Origin: Thelonectria olida
Taxonomy: Eukaryota; Ascomycota; Sordariomycetes; Hypocreales; Nectriaceae
Length of the DNA stretch: 64,000 nucleotides
NCBI GenBank assembly: GCA_020736575.1
Contig: JAGPYM010000046.1
Span: 1 to 64,000 of the forward strand
Direction of reading: 5' to 3'
Numbering within the stretch: position 1 is the stretch's first letter; each line of letters begins with the position of its first letter. Positions 44,586 through 55,742 of the stretch are shown in pieces. A program made the translations under genes and the position numbers. The notes under the pieces were generated by a model that saw only the letters and a list, made by a program, of their open reading frames with translations, did no database searches and was not told the DNA's origin.

Positions 44586-46267
44586 ATGAACTCCCAGTTG
44601 TTTAAGGAGCTCACTACTCCCAACGGAATCTCGTACCAGCAACCACTCGGTCTCTTCATCAACAATGAGTGGGTTCAGTCAAAAGGAAACGACAAGATCA
44701 CCACCATCAACCCTACGTATGTACCCAAGACTGCCGCTGCGTTGGTATGCACGGCTGACCGCGATACTACAGCGACGAGTCAGAAATTTGCACTGTTCAA
44801 GGTGCTGGCGCAGAAGACATTGATGACGCTGTCAAGGCTGCACGAAATGCGTTTGAGAACACATGGAGGGACACAGATGCTACTGTTCGGGGTGATCTCC
44901 TCACCAATTTGGTCAGGTTGACCGAGAAACACGCAGACATCTTGGCCTCCATTGAAACCTGGGATAATGGTGTGTCGCTGCTCTGTCTTGATGCACCACC
45001 GTCGTCTATCCGTTCTTACTAACCGCGTGTCACTAGGTAAAACATACAATGCCGCCAGGAATGAGGATCTCCCCGATACTATTGGCGTGCTCAAGTATTA
45101 CGCCGGCTGGGCCGACAAACTCACTGGCCAGCTATTCTCAAACAACCCTCAAAAGCTTGCCTATACAATTCGTGAACCTCTTGGAGTCTGCGCTGCCATC
45201 ATACCTTGGAATTTCCCGCTCAGCATGGCGGCAACCAAAATCGGCCCTGCCTTGGCCGCTGGAAACACGATTGTGTTGAAGGTTGCCGAGCAAACTCCTC
45301 TATCAGCCCTGTATCTCGCAAATCTCATTAAAGAGGCAGGCTTCCCCGCAGGAGTCGTCAATATTGTCAACGGCTTTGGTCGAAAGGCTGGTGTTGCGCT
45401 TGCCGAGCATCCAGATGTCAACAAGATCTCGTTCACTGGGTCTACACCTACAGGGAAAGAAATCATGAAGACGGCGTCTAGAACTATGAAGCGGGTGACT
45501 CTCGAAACCGGAGGCAAGTCCCCGATGATCATCTTGGATGATGCCGATCTTGAAAAGGCTGTTGAATGGGCACACATCGGAATCATGAGCAATCAAGGTC
45601 AAGTCTGCTCGGCTACCAGCCGTCTCTTCGTCCAAGAGGGCATTTACGACGAATTCATTGAGAAGTATAGGCAAAAGGTGCAGGGCGGAAAAGTTGGAAA
45701 CCCCTTCGACGACGACACTTTCCAAGGCCCGCAAGTAACAAGGGCCCAGTTTGAGAAGGTCTTGGCCTATGTCGAGAGTGGTAAGCAGGAGGGTGCGACT
45801 CTTTTACTGGGAGGCAGTGCCCACAAGAATGTGAACGGATCACAGGGCCTGTTTATTTCCCCAACCATCTTCACTGAAGTTAAGGAGAATATGAAGATTT
45901 TCCAGGAGGAAGTCTTTGGGCCATTCGTTGTTGTATGCAAGTTCAAGACGGTGGACGAAGCCATTCGAAAAGCTAACAACTCAGTCTTTGGTCTTGGCAG
46001 CGCTGTCTTCACCAGGGACGTGACCAAGGCTCACATCATCGCCCGCAGGATCGAGGCTGGCAGTAAGTTGTTACCCCATCTAGTGACTGATGTGCATGCT
46101 CGCTAATTTTTCTAGCTGTCTGGATCAACAGCAGCAACGATGCTGATGTTCGCGTTCCTTTTGGTGGTTACAAGCAATCTGGAATCGGCCACGAACTCGG
46201 AGAGATGGGTCTCTTGTCTTACACGACATGCAAGGCTGTACATGTTAATCTTGCCTCGAAATTGTGA
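44586..46267 (+). CDS. Aldehyde dehydrogenase 2, ends in SKL
   Basis: Four exons: 44586-44716, 44773-44969, 45037-46062 and 46116-46267; introns 56, 67 and 53 bp. The product is 501 aa. Landmarks: [41 protein letters not shown], catalytic Glu in LETGGKSP, catalytic Cys in [36 protein letters not shown]. The C-terminus ASKL is the classic PTS1, so this enzyme should act in peroxisomes, where the oxidase-like products also seem to go. Exons 1, 2 and last match ALDH 1 in length; ALDH 1 has one more intron, within the region coding for GQ-VIPTSD. TATAAA at 44492-44497. Confidence 0.94.
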
Positions 46268-47304
46268 GATATGACGCATTTCGATTTTGCCAAGCCAGTG
46301 ATCACGCAACCTGCCAAGTGAGTGGTTAAGAGCCTCATTTTGGATGCATGAGAGTTTCGATTGCAGGATATAGTGAATGATTGGGCAGCTGAGCTACGGT
46401 AAATCACATGCTGCTTATCTCATGTCTATCAAAAAAGCTTGTCTACCAATGCTTAGGTACGCTTGGATCCTGGCAGTCTCGATTTTATGTTGTGTTATGT
46501 GTTATAAAGGAGAAAGGCCAATGATGGACGAACCGGTGCGTCGATGCTCTGGCAAGAATACGGACACCGAGGTTTGCTCTTATGGTTACTTTGTTTTTAT
46601 TCTGGATATTTGACGCTCGCCTCACCACCAGCTCATAGCTGGCGGTAGAGGGATTCGTGAGAGCGCGGGCACCCGGCAGCAGGACGGGCAAAATGACTCG
46701 AACAAGGACTCGTCGACATCAATTGTAGCTGCTCGCTATTCTACAGTAGGTAACGAGCCGACGCAGACTTATGCATGCACTAAGGTTCCCCGCAATCTGG
46801 ACGAGATTGTCTTCTTATCCTTGTTGCTACTTTCGGATATGTGCCGAAGGACCATCTGAAGAACCCATTATCCTTATCTTGCCTAGGTAGCTACTTGAAA
46901 TGTAATTTCATGCGTCTCCATGCGATTGGCTCCGAGCACCACAAATCCTTTATCGGCCAGTTGGTCTAGTTATGGTCCCAGCTGGAGATGGAGATAAACC
47001 TGCCCGAGAAACGGATTCGCCTCTGGCCTTCTGCAGCCCACCAGGTGTCAAGCACGACGTGTTCGTGACTCTGGTACAGCAAGAGCCGAGAAATCCTCCA
47101 GTGAGATAACCTGACTACTTCAAGTTAGTTCGTCAAGATTGCGAAGCGGGGAACATACGCCACCCTGCAGCGTGGGGTTGATGCGTCAGGTTCCAGCTTC
47201 CCCTCCTCTTCTTCGTCTTATCCATCCTTGGCTGAGAGACAGATATTCGCAATCTCCAAGTATAACACACAACCCTTGCAAGATTCCATCAAGTATTCAC
47301 CACA
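46268..47304. promoter_or_regulatory. Intergenic, ALDH 2 to Zn2Cys6 gene 4
   Basis: About 1 kb with no recognised gene. It should contain the ALDH 2 terminator region and the promoter of regulator 4. Confidence 0.4.
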
Positions 47305-48750
47305 ATGGGCTTTCGACGAATCCGGTTCGCCCCCGTCCAAAGTAGCGAGAACAAAGTCGTGGCTAGAGTCGACCTTTCCCCCCCTTTGCTGTGCCAAAAC
47401 AAACCTCGTGCCAAAGACAAGGGTCGAAGTGGTTGTCTCGAGTGCAAAGCCAAACGTGTCAAATGCGACGAAACATTTCCAATTTGCCGGCGCTGCCAGC
47501 GTCACGATAGAGTCTGCCATGCTTTGCCCAGACTTGGGCAATGGCGAACAGAGCTTCCTTGGATCATGGCTGATGCCGCAACATCGACCTGGAACCAACG
47601 CCTCGAGGCCAGACAGGCGCCCTTTGCCAACCGGAAGTTTCTCAAGATGTGGTTCGAGCGAACAAGCCGCATCATGGTTCTTGATGACACCTCGAATCCG
47701 TTCTCATTTGCCCTCATCGACTACGTTACCGTCTCGTCGTCCCTGGCACACGTGCTTCAAAGCATTAGTGCTGGCCACGAGCATTTCTTTCGACAGCCTA
47801 AACTATACCAGAGTCTCGAAGAGCGTGGAATGGCAATGATGGCGCTTCGAAATGAGTTGAATCTGCGAGGGAAGCCGCTCATCTCGATGGTTCTCACTAC
47901 TTATTTTCTGGGCATTTCTTCCACCTACTTGGATGGCAGCATCCAAGACTTCGGCAAGGAGCATTTATGCGCTTGCCGCCGGATGGTTGAATCCTTTCTT
48001 CTTGACTCTACCGTTGGACATGACCCAATGGTAAACCACATCGTCGATGCATTCGTCTACTGGGAGATGACCTGCTCTGTCCTCATCGATGCTTCAGAGC
48101 ACCCAGACTTCGAGACGAGCTTTATTCGCCAGTGGATCCTAAGGACGGGCGGTGAACAACACCCTCTCACTGGTTCGTGCACATACTTGTTCCACCTACT
48201 ATCGAACATGGGAAAGTACTGTAGAGCTGTGGTAGACACAGGTGAACGCGACCGTTCGCTTGAGCGTTATTATGAAAGAGAATTACTCGACTGCAAGAGT
48301 CCCCAAGAGGACCCATTGTGGAGAGTCACTGCTGATGCATATCGAAATCATGGCCTCATGCTGCTGCACCGAGTCTGTGCCGACGACTATTCATTTTCTC
48401 TCAGTGCCGAGAGTGGTGATGTCCAGTCACAGACGGACATAGAAGCTGCGATTCGGGTTCGCGCAATCGAAACATTAGACTGCTTATTCAAGGTACCCGC
48501 GACCTCGAACTTTCTGAACATACAGGCGGTGCCTTTATTAACAGCCGGCTCCGAGCTGACCAAAGACGATCAAGAGCTCAGGGAGGAAGTGATTCTGAGG
48601 TTTCGAGCTGTCTTCTCATACCAGCGCCTGCCCGCAAACTTGTCGGCCATTGAGCTACTTGAGGAACTGTGGGAACTTCGAGACGCTGGCATAGTGCTTT
48701 CGTGGATAGAATTGATGTTGCAGAAGAATTGGAGGCTGAGACTTGGTTGA
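47305..48750 (+). CDS. Zn(II)2Cys6 transcription factor 4
   Basis: Single exon, 481 aa. The short N-terminus FRRIRFAPV is nearly that of regulator 2. Zinc-cluster Cys lie at 44, 47, 54, 61, 64 and 71 (SGCLECKAKRVKCDETFP). The body has NPFSFALIDYVTVSSSLAHVLQSISAGHEHFF and ends AIELLEELWELRDAGIVLSWIELML. Located 1 kb after ALDH 2 on the same strand and 445 bp before a YjlB-like cupin gene. With four such relatives in 33 kb, each may serve a subset of genes or a different inducer. Confidence 0.92.
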   Translation: MGFRRIRFAPVQSSENKVVARVDLSPPLLCQNKPRAKDKGRSGCLECKAKRVKCDETFPICRRCQRHDRVCHALPRLGQWRTELPWIMADAATSTWNQRLEARQAPFANRKFLKMWFERTSRIMVLDDTSNPFSFALIDYVTVSSSLAHVLQSISAGHEHFFRQPKLYQSLEERGMAMMALRNELNLRGKPLISMVLTTYFLGISSTYLDGSIQDFGKEHLCACRRMVESFLLDSTVGHDPMVNHIVDAFVYWEMTCSVLIDASEHPDFETSFIRQWILRTGGEQHPLTGSCTYLFHLLSNMGKYCRAVVDTGERDRSLERYYERELLDCKSPQEDPLWRVTADAYRNHGLMLLHRVCADDYSFSLSAESGDVQSQTDIEAAIRVRAIETLDCLFKVPATSNFLNIQAVPLLTAGSELTKDDQELREEVILRFRAVFSYQRLPANLSAIELLEELWELRDAGIVLSWIELMLQKNWRLRLG

Positions 48751-49195
48751 CTATATTGTCCAGCTTTTGTTTTCGCATGCACGTATTGAACGGAAGAGGA
48801 GTTGGCAAAGGGGTTCGACAGTCTTCTCCTGAACATCTAGATTGTTAGGGCATGTTTTTCTCGGATACTTCTAACAGCCATCGTTTTCCTACCTTGCAAA
48901 ACAGCACGCAAGCTGGTGCTAGTGTTGGGCTGTCGAGTTGGATAATAGTGAGCCTGGCCTGGCCGCTGTTTCTGGCTACTCACATGAAGGGTGGCAAGTG
49001 TGGCAAAGGAAGACACGTACCGAACCCCTCACCAGCTGGCTATGAAGTCATTGCCGAATGAACAATAAGAACTGTGTCGGCTAATAATGGTTGAGTCTAT
49101 CGTCCAGTCTACGTGTGTTTCACTTTCTTCCATTACCGTTTTTCACCAGGCATCTCATTCTGCACAGGGCAATCGAGTATTCTACTTTCTCAAGA
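48751..49195. promoter_or_regulatory. Intergenic, regulator 4 to YjlB-like cupin 1
   Basis: No gene recognised; probable promoter of the cupin gene. Confidence 0.4.
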
Positions 49196-49726
49196 ATGTC
49201 TCTGCGACCAATCTCGACTCTTCGGGTCTCTAAGCACATGATTCCTGCTTTTGAGCTGTTTCCCAACTGCAGCATCCAGAACAAACCGCTACTCATCTAC
49301 CACTCCGTCTTTAAGAAGCCAATTTCCCCCGCCAAAGTCGAATCCCACCTCGCATCAGTTGGCATAGTGAGCCCTCAATGGCGCTACACTATGTACAACT
49401 TTGATCATTTCCACACCACGAGTCACGAAGTCCTCTGTATCACACAAGGTCGAGCTCGTGTTTGTTTTGGTGCCAAGGAGAATAAAGCTCGTGTTGAGAT
49501 AGTGGTGGAATCAGGCGATGCTGTGGTGGTTCCAGCTGGAGTGGCACACAGTCTCCAGGAAGATCTGGATGGCGACTTTCAAATGGTCGGGAGCTACCCA
49601 AATGGAAGCACCTTTGATATGTGCTACGGTAAACCAGGCGAGGAAGATAAGGTTGCCAACGTCAAAAGTCTAGAATGGTTTCAGTATGATCCGATATATG
49701 GCGGCCATGGACCAGCCACAGAATAG
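49196..49726 (+). CDS. YjlB-like cupin protein 1
   Basis: Single exon, 176 aa from the ATG at 49196. The frame is open to 49091 but the extra residues look like a leader, not the family. The family pattern is visible: NKPLLIYHSVF, YNFDHFHTTSHEVLCITQGRARVCFG, then ESGDAVVVPAGVAHSLQ and VGSYPNG. His residues in HFHTTSHE and the late GVAHS fit a metal-binding cupin pocket. The bacterial relative YjlB has no known role, so the function is open. A second member follows at 50017-50945 on the other strand. Confidence 0.85.
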   Translation: MSLRPISTLRVSKHMIPAFELFPNCSIQNKPLLIYHSVFKKPISPAKVESHLASVGIVSPQWRYTMYNFDHFHTTSHEVLCITQGRARVCFGAKENKARVEIVVESGDAVVVPAGVAHSLQEDLDGDFQMVGSYPNGSTFDMCYGKPGEEDKVANVKSLEWFQYDPIYGGHGPATE

Positions 49727-50016
49727 ATCAATTCATGTTCGGGGAGTTTCGTTTGTCTGCCTCTTGGGCGAAATTGAGTTTGTGCACAATATTTTTATTA
49801 TTGACACACCTTCATTTCCTTGAAATGCATTAAACGTAGACTTTGGCAAGCGCTAATATCTATACACTTGTCGACACTCCACATGTTGGACGAGCCACAA
49901 GTTGGTCAAGCGTTTTTAACCAAAGCCCTATGAGATGAAGATGGTGTTACCAGCTCAAATATGACCGTCATATGAGTACAGCGACGGAAGCAAGTTCCAT
50001 ATCAAAAGAAACTCAA

Positions 50017-50945
50017 TTAAACTCTTTGTGCATCGAAAAACTCCTCCTTAGCAGACCGCCATAGTGGCTTCAAGTAACCTTCACCTCCGATCACTGGGTC
50101 CTCAGGCAATGGTGCAGCTAGGGTCTCTCGCCTCATCTCTACGATGTCCATAATTTTTGTTCCATTCTCACTTCTCCATCTTGGCGCGCCCTTGGAGCAG
50201 ATACGAGTCAACGGCTTGAAACTTGTCGCCATCTGCGCCTCAACGTCAGGCTCGGGGGGATCTCACCTCTGGAAAGAATGACAGATAGCAATACTCGTCT
50301 TCCCATGTCATATTGGAGTGGGAAGTCCCGGCTGGGTGGACTACCACATCACCTGCGTGCAACATGATGCGCAGGCCAGGCTTGCGTGTGTCAGGGTCAC
50401 CGGGTTCACGACCTTGCGCGTCATCGCTGGTCCCTAAGCCCATGAGTACATGAGATGATCCACGAATGATCCCTAAGATCTGGTCAGCCATAGCAGTAAC
50501 GTCGTTCATACGAAGGAAAAGGACAATGGTGGTGGATGACTAGAAGAAGACATGAGGACATATATGCTCAATAAAAGAAGCTGAAGCGATAACAGGAAAC
50601 CATACCATAGCATTCGTGGACATTTGGATGAAAGTGTCGTTTTGGCTGTGCTTTCCACACGGGGCCCTGGGCGAACGAAGAGTGCAATTAGACCATCTAT
50701 CGGACAAGATTCAAGGCAATCAGTGGGCATGTCGAGAATTCCGAGTAGCATACCAGTCTTGTCCATCCGTGCTGCTCTATAAACTCCTGACAGGACGTTT
50801 CTGTAACTGGCAGAGGTAGAACATTACGGTATACTAGATAAGGCATCGGACTGTTAGGGACATATTCTGTTGGAGGAAGTGTGTACGCCTCGGGTGCTGG
50901 CAAAATCCTCTCGGACACGTTCGAGATAGTAGCGTTGGTCGACAT
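50017..50945 (-). CDS. YjlB-like cupin protein 2
   Basis: Four exons: 50945-50754, 50666-50606, 50472-50267 and 50190-50017; introns 87, 133 and 76 bp; 210 aa. Exon 2 is only 61 nt but carries the core GPVWKAQPKRHFHPNVHECYG, with the His-x-His-x3-His-Glu pocket. Exon 3 has LHAGDVVVHPAGTSHSNMTW, and exon 4 GAPRWRSENGTKIMDIVE with DPVIGG near the end, a usual finish for this family. I chose the acceptor at 50191 for intron 3 because the earlier one would make a 34-bp intron. The acceptor choices are the weakest part of the model. Convergent with cupin 1, divergent from BVMO 2. Confidence 0.8.
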
Positions 50946-51853
50946 AGCTGTAATGCTGAACCACGAGGAGCGATAGTGAGCTTTTCCAGATGGCGAAATG
51001 CAGTCAACGGAGAAATTATATCCAGCCCTACTGTCTTCTAACCGAGCGATCTCTCGTATTGCATATCAAGCTCCCCGCACACATCAACACCTCACCACTT
51101 CCCCGCTCGCATATTGCCCGGATGTAGTAATTAGCCCTATCAGACGATGTTCATGTGTCTACTAAATAGATTCCAGTCATCCATGTAACCGGCACGTGCA
51201 GCATGACGTGTGAGCACTTGGGTTAATGGAAGCCACTAGTTTGCAAACCTCTACACTTATTCATGGACATTTCTTTAGCAGGTCCTGGCCCTTGGGTTTC
51301 GATTCATGCTCATGCCAAGACATGGTGGAATTGAATGGATGCTACTTAACTAGAACCTTCAACCCGAACTAGTCAACTGTCCTCGATAGCACCACACTAA
51401 AGAAAAAAAAAGCCGCACCCAGGACGTACCAATCATGGCATTACTTCGTAGATGACCGCGTACGTGTGATCCCACTTGAAGCAGAGCGGGTCAATAGTCT
51501 CTATCTGGTTATACGCTCGCACTGAACCCCAGAATGGCAAAGTGTCACGACCATAACCTGCACCCTATCTACAATCACCCGGAGGCGGTATCGCTCGGCA
51601 CCGGTAATTGTCTGGATACGGTTCGGAGCTCGCACCTCTGCTTTATCTAGGGGTGATAGTATCTAAAGAGATGATAGAAACAGCCCGGGTTAGCTCGGGA
51701 CATGAGAGTCTATCTTTGGTCCATATTCGACCGACCCGGTCGTGTGATCCAAACACTGACTCTATATAATCTTTGCGCGTCTCCAAATTAATGTCCAAAC
51801 CCTGAATCTTCGCAGCAGCTACTTTCATTCGGCTTTCTCAATCAGCGAGCAAC
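50946..51853. promoter_or_regulatory. Divergent region, YjlB-like 2 and BVMO 2
   Basis: About 0.9 kb between diverging start codons. No gene recognised. A run of nine A near 51403 is the only simple repeat. Confidence 0.4.
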
Positions 51854-54019
51854 ATGCATTCAACGACTACATCATGCGGCAACCCTCTAGAAGGGGTGGC
51901 TATCGACCAGCCCCGGCCCATCAAGGTTATTTGTATCGGAGCAGGATTCTCAGGCATCTTGACTGCGATCAGGTTCCCTCAGCAGATTCCCAACCTCAAC
52001 CTTACCATATACGAAAAGAACCCGGACATTGGTGGAACATGGTACGAGAATACGTACGTGTCTCCTAACCTTCCTGATGTATATACTTAGCATAAAGCTG
52101 ACATCTACAGATATGCTGGCGTCGGTTGTGGTCAGTGGACTGAGAGCTTTGCCTCTGCAAGTACCGTGCTGATTTGGTTTGATGTCTAGATGTTCCGTCG
52201 CACGTGTACCAGTATTCGTTTGCTGGCAATCCCAATTGGACCAAGTTCTATGCGGGCGGCGCAGAGATTCAGCAGTACTTGAAAGATGTCGCCTGGCGAT
52301 ACGATGTCGAGAAGTATGTTCGATTACAACATCACTTTGAAAAGGCCGACTGGGATGAAAGGGCGCAGAAGTGGATTGTTACGGTCACGAATCTCAAGAC
52401 CGGAGCGGCAAGTTCATTCAGCTGGAAACTCGAAGCTCAAGCTAACCATGCCAAAGATGCTCACCGATAGCGCTGATATTCTGATCAAAGGAACCGGCAT
52501 TCTCAACAAATGGAAGTGGCCTGAGATCAAGGGGTTGCAGTCTTTCAAGGGACAACTCATGCACACAGCCGGCTGGGACCCTGAATTCGATTGGACTGAC
52601 AAGGCCGTTGCTCTGATTGGGGCTGGTTCAAGCGGCATTCAAGTCCTTCCTCACATCCAGCCGAAAGCGAAAAGAGTGTATCACTACATGAGAGGGAAGA
52701 CCTGGATCAGTCCTGTCGGTTATGCAGCTGAGGTTGGTGGAGGTAAAAACAGAGGTTCGTCACATCCAACTCAAACGATTCTTCTCATCTAACATTCGAG
52801 ACTATAGACTATACCTTTGAAGAACGGAAGGAGTTTTCCGAAAACCCGTCAAAATACCAGGATTATCGCCATCTTGTGGAAGGTGTCATGAACAAGAGTC
52901 AGCTGTCCACCTTTCTGGGAACCGACGAACAGAAGCAACTTTGGGTGGAATCAACCTCATTCATGAAGAATAAGCTGAAAAGGAAACCAGAAATCTTCGA
53001 TTCTCTGCTTCCCAGCTTCCCGCCTGGATGTCGAAGGTTGACCCCCGGCCCGGGATATCTTGAGGCCCTGGTGGAGGACAACGTCACATTCGTCGGGGCT
53101 GGCATCCGCAATGTCACCGAGAATGGCCTCTTCGACACTAATGGAGATTTCCATGAAGTTGATGCCATTATATGCGCGACTGGATTCGATTAGTGAGTTC
53201 AGGCACCACTTGATTACCCGCGTGAATACTGACCAGGAGCAGTTCTTGGAGTACTGCGGATACACCAATCACTGGTCGGAATGGAATGACACTTGAAGAC
53301 ATGTGGAGTCCGTGTCCCGAAGCGTACATGGGTGTGACAGTCCCCAGCATTCCCAACTTCTTCATGTACTTGGGTCCTGCTGGCGCACCTGGCTCCGGCA
53401 GCTTCGTAACTATGCTTGAATTCGTAGTTGATTACATCATTAAATGTGTTCGAAAGCTACAAAGAGAGCATATATCTTCACTTGAGCCAACGTAAGTAGT
53501 ACTACACCTCTGATTGTTTATTGTCACTGACTTCAGTAGCATGGATGCACACAACGACTTTGTCCAGCATACGAACCAATATTTTGAGAAGACTATCTTT
53601 ACATATCCAGTAAGTGTCTCACAAAAGATGGTACTTGCATGGGACACTGGCTGACGCACTGTTCCCTGCAGTGCAAATCGTGGTTCAAGCGCAATAGCGA
53701 GACTGGCCGTATTGTAGGCGTCTGGCCCGGTTCATCGGTCCATGCTCGAATTGCCATGGAAAATCCACGATGGGAGGACTTTTCCTACGTTCGCAAGCCG
53801 GATCAGCAAGAAAACAGATTTAACTGGTTCGGCAATGGTCTTACGCTGGCCCAGGAAAATTGCGAGAAGACGACACAATATTTGGACGAGGTTGACATTC
53901 CACCTGTGATTAACAAGCATCCCAGACCTACCAGAGGCATGCACAAAGCTGGTGTTTTTAGCGGCGTACTGCAGGGTGTAGCTGGTCAAATTGCTGGGAG
54001 CGTATCTACGATGCCTTAA
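51854..54019 (+). CDS. Baeyer-Villiger-type flavin monooxygenase 2
   Basis: Eight exons: 51854-52053, 52111-52130, 52190-52407, 52457-52754, 52808-53192, 53243-53491, 53537-53609 and 53672-54019, giving 596 aa. All phases fit. Motifs: FAD loop CIGAGFSGILTA, GGTWYENTYAGVGCDVPSHVY, fingerprint FKGQLMHTAGWD, NADPH loop ALIGAGSSGIQV, ATGFDY, and a C-terminal WPGSSVH. Exon 2 is just 20 nt. Intron 3 (52408-52456) starts GCAAGT, a GC-AG intron, with a CTAAC branch site. The acceptor of intron 5 could also be 53251, which drops three residues. It should add oxygen to a ketone or similar group. Divergent from YjlB-like 2 and unlike BVMO 1 in exon structure. Confidence 0.88.
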
Positions 54020-54617
54020 GAAATGGTGGTTGAGCGAGCGCCTGTAGAGAGCTGGAAACAAGAGAATGACGAAAACCAGAATAGCAGAGAGGCAAGAGAT
54101 TGGAATTCTCTTACTCCAGTCTTATATTTCGATTCACCCTCTACTCTCTTGACTTGCATTGATATTGGAAAGACGTCTAGTTTAGCCTAACCCGCAGAGT
54201 ACACGTCAATTCGAATACAATCCATGCCACATTTGATTCGCTATTTAATTCGTTCAACTACTTCCTTTTGCTATTTCTATTTTCCCCTAACATTGCATTC
54301 AACTGCCTGTCTGTTCTCAAGAAGACCTCAAAATTAAGCCGGTTCTAATATCTTATGTATGAGTAGGTGAACTCACTGAAATTCAGCTTTATTAATCCAT
54401 AGGTAAGGAGAAAAACCACAACTTAGGTACATCTAATGGAGCTGCAACGAAGGCCCCACTTGAAGCTGCTGGGGTTTGGCTGAGAAGACAAACGTACATT
54501 GGGAATAGAGGCATTTTCCGTGTGAGCATGCATCTTTTGACACCGATAGAGAACTAGTGATTTCAACATTTCTAAGCCGACTAGAGTCTCAGCTAATAGA
54601 TGATATCTAATATCTAC
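54020..54617. other. Convergent intergenic stretch
   Basis: No gene recognised. Moderately A+T-rich around 54220-54400; probably 3' untranslated regions. Confidence 0.4.
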
Positions 54618-55742
54618 TTACAAGTGACTTGAAATCGGAAGCTCGTAGGCATATTCCGCCACAAGCTCACTTGCAGCACGCGCAACGCCAAAGCTGTACG
54701 TGAAACCACCAGCTTCCTGGCCATATGCGTGCACAACCTTCTGACCATTAACAATTTCCTTCTCAACTCTTGTCCCCCCATTTTCCTGCGGCCTATACAT
54801 GTATGTAGTCGCAATGTCGTAGAGAAGCTTGTAGTCCTCCGGCTTATCAGAGGGCAACACATCCGGCAGCACTTTATGACCTCGCGTAAGAATCTAGCAC
54901 ACATTAGCTAGGATATCCAGCACCATGTCGCATCTTTACTTACCGTCTGTCTTTGATAATCATATATGGCTCGGTCCTCAGCGCCAAAGTCCTTGAAGCC
55001 ACCCAAGTAACAGGTTCCGTCTGGTCGGCCAAATATGTTAAAGTAATACCCGTCGCGGCCTCGGTAGATGAAGCCCTGGTCGTACTTTTTCTCCACGATA
55101 ATCGATTGCAAACGGATCGGAATAAGAGATTTATCAGCCACGCCTCCCAATTGCTTTGAGCTTGCCCCCGACGCATTGACAAGGATATCGTGTCCCCGGC
55201 CCTTAAGGTCATCGAGGCTTTGAATGTCCACACGTTGAAACTCGACTCCCCTTGCTTCGAGACGCGCCCTCATCCACTTCAAAAAGACTGGAGGAGATAT
55301 GATGATGGACTTATAAGTCATACCCCAGGTCGCCGCTGGTGGTAATTCGTCAGACTCTAGGAACCGGAACCCGGGAATGCTAGATTGGAACCAAATTGCA
55401 TCCGGGGATCCATATTCCATAATCTCAGTCACATCACTGATCCGAAGGCCTGCGTCAGGATGCTCAGACGCAAATTTCCAGAGCCCAGCATACGCGTCGA
55501 GCTGTAACTTTTGATCTCTGGGGCTCGAGTCCGGCACGCCAACCCAGCAGGCACCTGCCCAGGGGCTGGCATAATCGAAATCATTTGGGTCACATGGGAG
55601 GTGCTTGCCAACAATGGTGATTTTGCAGTCGGTTGGAAGCTGGCTGGCAATGGTCATGCCGGTGACTCTGTGTGGTGTCAGTGGCGCTCTTGTTGAGCAT
55701 GGGGGAGACTTACCCGGCGCCGAGGATAGTGATGTTGACCAT
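54618..55742 (-). CDS. D-amino-acid oxidase-like protein 2, PTS1-like tail SHL
   Basis: Three exons: 55742-55714, 55667-54944 and 54893-54618; introns 46 and 50 bp; 342 aa. The FAD loop ILGAGVTG is split by intron 1 at the same codon as in D-amino-acid oxidase-like 1, and the last exon is also 276 nt. Motifs: ASPWAGACWVG, MTYKSIIISPPVFLKWM, DILVNASGASS, and signature KVVHAYGQEAGGFTYSFGVA. It ends SSHL, a plausible PTS1, so a peroxisomal oxidase. TATATA lies at 55813-55818. Divergent from a permease, the third such pairing in the window. A 13-mer shared with the dead oxidase promoter is at 56022-56034. Confidence 0.92.
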
